A stretch of 64,000 nucleotides of DNA. Origin: Hygrophila difformis (taxonomy: Eukaryota; Streptophyta; Magnoliopsida; Lamiales; Acanthaceae). Shown here piece by piece: positions 56,167 to 64,000 of this stretch. The position numbers and the translations under genes are program-made. Position 1 is the first letter of the stretch. Every line of letters begins with the position of its first letter. The DNA lies in contig JAOANR010000004.1 in assembly GCA_030278955.1 (NCBI GenBank), positions 61,011,541-61,075,540 of the forward strand. Reading direction: 5' to 3'. A model generated the notes under the pieces. That model made no database searches and was not told where the DNA came from. It worked only from the letters and a program-made list of their open reading frames with translations.

Positions 56167-57162
56167 CGTTATCAGCACGAGCTCTATTAGAGTTTGCCAA
56201 TTCTACCAAGGTTTTGTTGGAGTTCTGTTGTAAATTTGATTCATACCGGGGTTCTGCCAAAATTTTTCAAATCCAGAAGAAAATCACTTGAGGTAATATA
56301 TTACAACTATTTTCAATATCAGTTATGACTAATTTTTCAAAACAGGAATCTATGCCGTTGGAAAGATCCGGGGATTAATTATTTATCTTGAAATATGGAT
56401 ATTAAGATTTATTTGGAAACAATGGGTCTAGAAAAGACCATTATAAAAAAAAATATGGCCACAGGCCTAGACCGCAGAAAAAAAAAAATACGGCCACAGG
56501 CCAAGACCTAGAAAAACAAAACGGTCAAAAGATCATATTGGTCTATATATGAGAAATAAGCATTTTGCCAATTCTTATTTTTGATAAGAGATAGTGACAG
56601 TTCCCTTAATGTGGGGGCAAATGGCAGCTCTTTGATAAAATAAAGATTTTTGGCTGAAATCCCAAATGCGGGGCATCATAATGACTGCAAGACTATAAGT
56701 CTGTAAATGATATAAATCAGTCATATTCAGAATAATGTCACGATTGAGATATGTGACAATATATTAATAAAAATGACATTAATACCAACAGAGTCCATAA
56801 ATCTTAGTTCGGTTATACCAACAGATTTCGTGGGTCTTTAGTTTGGTGTGTACTGACAGAGTCAGATTCTTAAATGGCAAAATAATTGCCAGAAATTATG
56901 CCTCTAAAAGGCGAAGCAATTGAAGAAAAATGCTATCAATATGGCAGGAGGACATAGTCCCATAATTTGTCGTACGACCAATGAATTGGTACTAGTTACC
57001 GAGAATTATTGATAAATAAGCAAATAAAGGTTGAAATAAACCTTGCTAAAGTACGACAATATAAATATTACAAAAGGCCATTATTGATATGCTAAATATA
57101 TCATCGAAAGATATACAAATTTCTTCAATGATACAATATTATTATATTGTTTTTATTACGCT
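56167..57162 (+). pseudogene. Leader and degenerate gag region of the Copia element
   Basis: Only about 1 kb separates the LTR from the protease frame. A short stretch at 56395-56445 reads MDIKIYLETMGLEKTI, resembling a Copia gag N-terminal part, but stops and frame changes surround it. I see no CCHC zinc knuckle. Confidence 0.6.
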
Positions 57163-60100
57163 TTGAATTTTTTTAATTTCTGCTATATTATTATGCATTG
57201 TGTTGTTTCACTTATATTTAATCTTGTTTTAATATTAATTATATCTTGTTTTAATTACAGCAAAATGGGGAATTATAAAAGTGATAATATATGTCTTATT
57301 GATAGTGCTTCAACGCACACGATACTAAAAGACATAAGGTATTTTTCCAATTTAAAAATGGGAGATACAAGCATAAACACAATATGTGGTAGTGCAAATA
57401 TTATACAAGGAATTGGCACAGCCAACCTTATTTTCCCAAAGGGAACAAAATTAATTGTGAAAAATGCACTCCTATCTCCCAAGTCTCGAAGAAATTTATT
57501 AAGTTTTAAAGATATCCGAGAAAATGGGTATCATCTCGAGACATCGACTTCAGAGAATGTCGAATATTTATTAATTACAAATACCACACATGGTAAGAAA
57601 TATATATTGGAAAAATTACCAGCTCTGTCTTCTGGATTGTATTTTTCAAAGATAAATACAATTGAAAATTATCACTTAGACCACAGGTCTAATATTCCCC
57701 AAATAAACCAGAGGTTTATTAATGGCCAGAGGCCCACTAATATATATCATCCCAAAATAGGCCAGAGGTCTATTGGAAGCCATATGTTTACTGATGAATA
57801 TATGATATGGCATGATTGCCTAGGCCATCCCGGCTCTACAATGATGAGGCGAATTATTACAAATAGTCATGGCCATTCATTAAAGGGACAAAAATTGCTG
57901 CAACATAATGATTATATATGTGTTGCTTGCTCCCAAGGAAAATTAATTTCCAAACATTCACCAACAAAAGTGGGAACTGAAAGCCCCAGTTTTCTTGAAA
58001 GAATTCAGGGTGATATATGTGGACCTATAGATCCACCATGTGGACCATTTAAATATTTTATGGTGCTAATTGATGCATCAACACGATGGTCCAATGTATC
58101 ATTATTATCATCTCGCAACCACGCGTTTGCAAAATTACTTGCTCAAATTATTAAATTACGAGCACAGTTCCCTGATTATACAATAAAAAATATCCGGTTG
58201 GATAATGCTGGTGAATATTCATCGCAGAGGTTTGATGAATACTGCGTATCAATTGGCATAACAGTTGAGCATCATGTTGCTCATGTCCACACACAGAATG
58301 GACTTGCTGAATCGCTTATAAAGCGTTTACAATTAATTGTCAGACCATTATTAATGAGATCTGGATTGCCATTGACAGCTTGGGGGCATGCAATATTACA
58401 TGCAGCAAAATTGGTGCGGTTAAGGCCGACACATTATCATGAATACTCCCCTATACAATTAACATTTGGGCATGAACCCAATATATCCCATCTCAGAATA
58501 TTTGGTTGCGCTGTGTATGTCCCGATTGCACCACCTCAGCGCACAAAGATGGGTCCCCAACGTAGATTGGGAATATATGTCGGGTATGAATCACCATCGA
58601 TTATTCGATATCTCGAACCATTAACTGGTGATTTATTTACTGCGAAATTCAAAGATTGTCATTTTGACGAATCTCATTTCCCGACATTAGGGGGAGACAG
58701 AAATCAACCGAAGAAAGAAAAAGAAATCAACTGGAAAACACCGTTAGATTTCTTCGATCCTCGTACAAATGATTGTGAACTAGAAGTACAAAGAATTGTA
58801 CATTTGCAGAGTATTGCAAATCAATTGCCGGACGCATTATGCGACTCTAAAAGAGTAACAAAATCTCTTATACCGGCAGCAAATGTTCCTATCAAAATTA
58901 ATGTCCCAGATGGACCAATTACAAGTGCCAAAGATGAATCTACTGCACGCTTGAAGCGTGGTAGACCACCAGGTTCAAAAGATAAAAATCCTCGAAAGAA
59001 AAGAGGATCACAAATCATTGAAAGTGACAAAATTACAGAAAATATTCCAGAGAAAAAAGAAGCTCTTGAAGAGCAAGTAGCTCCAGAGGAGCAGGAACTT
59101 GCAGCTCCAGAGGAGAATGAACTTGAAAATAATGAAATATCAATCAATTTTGTCACAAGCAGAAATGTTTGGAATCGAGATGCAATTATCATAGATAATG
59201 TATTCTCGTACCACATAGCACTTGACATCATAAATGATGACGAGGATCATGAACCAAATTCGGTTGATGAATGTCGGAAAAGAAAAGATTGGCCAAAATG
59301 GAAAGATGCAATTCAATCTGAATTGGATTCCCTGGCTAGGCGAAATGTGTTTGGACCGATTGTCAAAACACCAGAAAATATAAAGCCAGTCGGATACAGA
59401 TGGATTTTTGTAAGAAAAAGAAATGACAAAAATGAAATTGTCAGATACAAAGCGAGATTAGTCGCCCAAGGGTTTTCACAGAGACCCGGATTTGATTATG
59501 ATGAAACATATTCCCCCGTAATGGATGGAATAACATTTAGATATCTTATCAGTTTAGCAGTCCATCAAAATCTTGAAATGAGATTGATGGATGTTATTAC
59601 TGCGTATCTATATGGAAATTTAGATACAAATATCTATATGAAGGTCCCAGAGGGATTAAAAATGTCAGAGACATATGAATCAAATCCTAGACATATGTAT
59701 TCCATCAAATTACAAAAAATCCCTATATGGACTGAAACAGTTCGGGCGAATGTGGTATAACCGACTCAGTGAGTCATTGATACAAGAGGGTTATACAAAT
59801 GACCCAATTTGTCCATGTATTTTCTTTAAGAAAAATGGACAAGGGTTTGTAATCATTGCAGTTTATGTTGATGATCTCAACTTGATTGGAACTCCAGATG
59901 AGCTCCAAAAGGCTATTGAATACCTAAAAAAGGAGTTTGAAATCAAAGATTTTGGTAAAACCAAATCATGTCTTGGTCTGCAAATTGAATATTTAAATAA
60001 TGGAACTTTTGTCCATCAAACAGCTTATACTCAGAGAGTATTAAAGCGATTTTATATGGATAAAGCACATCCATTGAGTACTCCAATGGTCGTAAGGTCA

Positions 60101-60868
60101 CTTGATATAAAAAAGGATCCGTTTAGACCACAAGAGGAAGGTGAACAAATTCTTGGACCAGAGGTCCCATATTTAAGTGCCATAGGTGCTTTAATTATCT
60201 TGCAAACTGCACTAGACCAGATATATCATTTGCAGTAAATTTATTAGCGAGATTCAGTTCATCTCCTACTAGACGACATTGGAATGGAATTAAACACATA
60301 TTTCGCTATCTCCAAGGAACTATTGATCTTGGGTTATTTTACCCAAATGACTCTCGACATGAAATAATCGGCTTTGCTGATGCCGGATATTTATCAGATC
60401 CACATAAAGCCAAATCTCAAACTGGCTATGTTTTTACATGTGGTGGTACTTCAATTTCATGGAGATCAATGAAGCAGACTTTGACTGCTACTTCCTCAAA
60501 TCATGCTGAAATTTTAGCAATTCATGAAGCCAGTCGAGAGTGTGTATGGTTTGCGATATTTGATGCACCATATATTGAAAAATTGTGGCATAGCTACTGA
60601 AGAAAAGATACCCCCAACAATTTTATATGAAGATAATGCAGCCTGTATAGCACAATTGAAGGGAGGGTATATTAAAGGAGATAGAACGAAACACATTTCA
60701 CCAAAATTTTTCTTCACTCATGATTTACAGAAAAATGATGAAATAGATGTGCAGCAAATCCGTTCAGCTGATAATCTTGCAGATTTATTTACCAAGGCAC
60801 TACCAACAGCAATATTCGAAAAGTTGGTGAAAAGCATTGGGATGCGCCAACTAAAGAACTTCAACTGA
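57163..60868 (+). pseudogene. Copia pol (protease, integrase, RT, RNase H), frameshifted
   Basis: The first frame, 57163-59760, carries an aspartic protease (DSAS, near residue 47), a GAG-pre-integrase zinc region (H...H near 57810-57840, CVAC), the integrase core (GDICGP, LDNAGEY, NGLAESL) and the start of RT (WIFVRKRNDKNEIVRYKARL, residues about 745-765). It then breaks at an A run (59714-59719). The second frame, to 60238, holds the rest of RT with the catalytic YVDD near 59865 and ends at a second indel near 60195. The third covers most of RNase H until an indel near 60550, and the last piece runs to 60868. A basic AT-hook-like RGRPPGSKD motif lies in the integrase-RT linker. The N-terminal 33 residues upstream of KMGNYKSDN may not be translated. 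Confidence 0.93.
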
Positions 60869-61006
60869 TGCTTTGATCAGGGGGAGAAGTAAATATGCAA
60901 GAATCATGTACTCTTTTTCCTAACTTGGATTTTTTTCCCATAGGGTTTTTTCCAAGTAAGGTTTTAACGAGGCATATTCTTCGTATTGACGACATTCAAG
61001 GGGGAG

Positions 61007-61399
61007 TGTTATGCATGTAAACAAGATTGTGAATGTCTAGTGTTCAACATGTGAATATCCATGTTCATGCCTTGATCATAAGGTTAGACATGTGAAAGTC
61101 TTGAAATGCATATGCCTTGATTATGAGGTTAGTAAATAGTGAGAGGATAAAAAAGTTTATAAATAGCCTATGTAATGTATTGAGAAAAGAGAAAAAATTT
61201 TATGCAAGCTTAATACTTGTTTCATCTCATGCCATAATTGTTACACTTTATCCATTTTATTATCCCACCTTTAAACTTCATTTCTTTCACCATTTAATCC
61301 CAATTTCCATTACAATACTTCCACTATAAACACAAGCTAATAAGCCATATACCATTTTATTATACACATACATAAATAAATATAGTTATTTCTATAACA
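61007..61399 (+). repeat. 3' LTR of the Copia element
   Basis: 393 bp, one mismatch to the 5' LTR by eye. Confidence 0.95.
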
Positions 61400-61404
61400 A
61401 ACTG

Positions 61405-62183
61405 GATATATGTATTGCTTTGTAATAATGAATTTCAACCCAGACTTAACACAAGACTGAATAAGCACATACACTTTTCAACATCCTATAACACCCCCCC
61501 CCCCACCCCAAAAAAAAAATGGTAGTAATTTTGAATATAATATAGTAATAATGAATATTCTTTTTGCGTTAAACTTGTTAAGATAAATCCAAGTTTCCAT
61601 ATTTTACTGTCTTGGATCATACATAGTATTCAAGTTTGTTATTGGAAGAAGATTATTCATGAAGGACACGAATTCTATTCACACGGCCTCATGTTGACAT
61701 TATTAATTCAAAAATGAAAACCGGCACCATTTATTTATTTATTTATCCCCAACAAATTAAAACTCTGCATTATATACCAGCAGCGGCACAGCACACGGAT
61801 TCATATATTTTTCAACCCTTTCAGATTTCGGGAGACCCTTTTCAGTATTAAATTAAAAAGGTGGACTAGGATGCAGCCAAGCCAACAACCTAAGACCAAA
61901 AGTAATTAATTAAGCAACAGATCAGAGGCAGGGGCAATTTTAGTCCAAACACTGGCTGAGTTTCTCAAACCCCGAATCAATAATTTCCCACCCCTCGATT
62001 CAGACGACGACTCACCCAGGTAGAGTCTTGTTATTTTGTCCCTTGCTCTTGAGTCTTAATCCTATGAACGTTTTTTTTTTTAAAACAAACAAACAAATGC
62101 TAACAGCCTATATATTAGATACAGATTAGGAAATTTATTGACGGAATTCATATCACATAAATTATAAAGAAACGAAAGTGAGA
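61405..62183. other. Intergenic, no gene recognised
   Basis: Contains a C run followed by an A run at 61496-61519 and T/A homopolymers. A moderately GC-rich patch at 61920-62020 ends in CACCCAG|GTAGAG, which could be a 5' UTR exon donor, but there is no supporting frame. Confidence 0.35.
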
Positions 62184-62415
62184 TACTCACTCCGTTCCTA
62201 AATAGTTCTCTTTCAGCTCAATTTCAATAACTAAGTATTGCATTAATTAACTCATAAATTTACAGTTCAACTAAACTCATTCTTAATAAATGTCCAACAA
62301 ATAGCATTTATGTAAAGTTAAGGGCAATATAGTAAAAATATAACATAACTACCTCTAACTACTTAAAAATTACAACTATTTTGGAGCACTTTTCAATATC
62401 TAAAAAGACGAACTT
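62184..62415. mobile_element. Stowaway-type MITE, uninterrupted relative of 26536-27047
   Basis: Starts TACTCACTCCGTTCCTAAAT; contains the intact CAACAAATAGCATTTATG that is interrupted at 26646-26915. Right end worn. Confidence 0.75.
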
Positions 62416-64000
62416 TTACTGTGATTTCAATATAATCTCCATTGTTGATTTTTTCGTAACTCATCAACTCCTCCCAAGTTTCTTTCCCACCACAATCAAC
62501 TCGATCCTTCCTACCTTTACCAACATTATTTATTGTTGTTCACATCCATCTCGGATATATAAAAGTATATGGATATATTCTCTCTTATTTGTGAATTGGT
62601 TTTGGGTTTAGACTTCCTATTCGTTATTTATAAGCCATAGGATTTTAATAATTGCAACAGCAAAAATAATAAATAATAAAAATTTTAATTTATAATTATT
62701 TTGGGCAAAGTCCACCACCGATTTAACGTGGTGCCGATCTGAGGTCCATAGTGACATTATCGTGAGCCCTACCTCAAGACTTGTCGGCAAACTCCAATCT
62801 TTTTTCCATGCAATAAATACTACTATTATATTATCTATGGAATTTTGATTGAGTCATTGAGATTTAAATTGAGACCCTTTTCTTGCCATTAATTTTTTAC
62901 GTCTCTAGCTGCGTTTTTCTTTTTCTTTTTTAAAAAATATAATTCAACATAATGAAACCATGCACACCTGGCATAATCATATTAAATAGGATGTGAGCAT
63001 ACAGAAAAAAAAAATTAAAAATTTTTTTTAAAAAAAAATAAAAATGAAGCATACTGATATTGGAGCCCATCAATGGAATATATCAGTAAAGGTCGTCGTC
63101 GTGTGATATCGGTTTCTGATACTAACTCTATTGTAAAATTAATTTAATGTTTTCGTTTTGTGATACTAAAAATTTCTCAAAAGTGATGATACTAGATCTT
63201 TATTTAGCAAATAAATTTTAAACTCTAATATGAAATATCATGACTTTTATAAGTATCTCAATTAAAAGTTATTATTCTTTTATATATCATTAATTAGAAG
63301 CTTCAAACTCAAACCCTAACACTCTAATCCAAAAAAAAAAAAAAAACAAAAAAAAAACAAAACAAAACAAAACAAAACTCCTTATAGCCACACCTTAGAA
63401 AGCGTCACTAGCCGTAAAATTTCAGTTTCGACTCTTTTCATAGTTAATGAGTTTTGATCATAAATTTGATTGCTAACAAAAATTTTGAGATTCAACAATT
63501 AAATTTTTCGATCACTAAAATTTTAAAATATATATATTGTAGTGTGTAGTTATAATTTTATATTTTTAATATATAGCATATACGATAAAATCTTGATATA
63601 CCAAATCATATGAAATTATTAAATTAATTGCTCTATTAAGCTATAAATGAAAATATTAGCCATATATTGCGACAGGTGATAAACTCCATAATTCCTAAGG
63701 AGATTTTTTTAGTGGAGTTGTAAATTCAAGGACGGAATTCTTTTATAATTATTAAATAATTTAATTTGATTATGAAAAGTATTACAATTATTAAACCATC
63801 ATTCTTTCGTCAATTTTTAATAATTTTATTTTATTATTAGTTTACATTAGAGTTATTAAATAAGTAATATCTTAGTATTACAAATTTCCCTTCCTTCCAC
63901 GAGGAATTCGAAGGGTGCAATAAATTAATACTTCTATAATTGTTGATTATTGATACAGGTATGTAGATGTACAGAATAGGATTTCACAAAAGAATTTTGC
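62416..64000. other. Intergenic, no gene recognised
   Basis: AT-rich with homopolymer A tracts near 63010-63045 and 63332-63377. A GC-richer patch at 62705-62800 (GTCCACCACCGATTTAACGT...) looks unlike its surroundings but has no ORF I can name. Confidence 0.4.

Larger units (their letters stand above)
55774..61399 (+). mobile_element. Copia LTR retrotransposon, young, defective, 5.6 kb
   Basis: LTRs at 55774-56166 and 61007-61399, both 393 bp, TGTTA...TAACA, with a single mismatch seen (T at 56043, C at 61276). A perfect target duplication AACTG flanks the element (55769-55773, 61400-61404). A polypurine tract (AAGGGGGAG) precedes the 3' LTR. The order protease, integrase, reverse transcriptase, RNase H defines Copia (Ty1). 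The gag region is short and broken and pol has three frameshifts, so this copy cannot make its own proteins, yet its LTRs show that it moved recently. Confidence 0.96.

Noticed and set aside
62700..62800. GC-richer patch as an exon
   Set aside because: No open frame with recognisable sequence and no paired splice sites.

Overview
This is nuclear DNA of a flowering plant. It is AT-rich, its genes have spliced exons with GT-AG introns, its intergenic space is full of Stowaway-type MITEs and tRNA-derived SINEs, and it carries Copia and chromodomain Gypsy elements. The proteins look eudicot; an asterid in the order Lamiales is my best guess from the style of the dioxygenases, and that is inference only.

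Gene layout. Positions 1-1517 (minus): the first six exons of a chloroplast 1,4-dihydroxy-2-naphthoate phytyltransferase (MenA/ABC4, phylloquinone pathway), cut by the window edge. 8152-10691 (minus): a seven-exon ABCG half-transporter of 650 aa. 12424-14447 (plus): a six-exon nuclear poly(A)-binding protein (PABN). 15607-16503 (minus): an intronless EXORDIUM-like secreted protein. 36962-50515: three four-exon 2-oxoglutarate/Fe(II) dioxygenases, one plus (348 aa) and two minus (352 aa each). The two minus copies lie in a directly repeated block of about 5 kb and are close to identical. All three keep the catalytic His-X-Asp...His and Arg-X-Ser residues. This is a small tandem cluster of the kind used in plant specialised metabolism; substrate unknown.

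Repeat layout. 4.4-6.6 kb holds a decayed chromodomain Gypsy element with one LTR. 16.9-36.7 kb is essentially gene-free and is a stratified deposit of MITEs, with MITEs inside MITEs, a SINE inside a MITE, and a non-autonomous Helitron (24160-25899). 44-47.5 kb, between the two near-identical dioxygenases, holds a hAT-like element, a LINE tail, Tourist/PIF-like MITEs and a motif-rich tract. 53.5-55.1 kb is a SINE cluster. 55774-61399 is a complete-ended, very young Copia element (393-bp LTRs with one mismatch seen, perfect 5-bp target duplication) whose pol is broken by three single-base indels and whose gag is almost absent.

The least explained structure is a set of tracts built from irregularly spaced short motifs. 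Five motif families occur at separate places. In one family, three dispersed copies place the motif in direct orientation on the left and inverted on the right, like a fold-back element. The best evolutionary evidence is a set of filled and empty insertion sites inside the window: a MITE in intron 3 of one dioxygenase and missing from its twin, a MITE inside another MITE with an empty relative at 62.3 kb, and a Tourist-like MITE whose empty site lies in the duplicated block at 52.18 kb.

All exon models were derived by eye from reading frame, splice dinucleotides and protein family resemblance. No alignments or searches were run.
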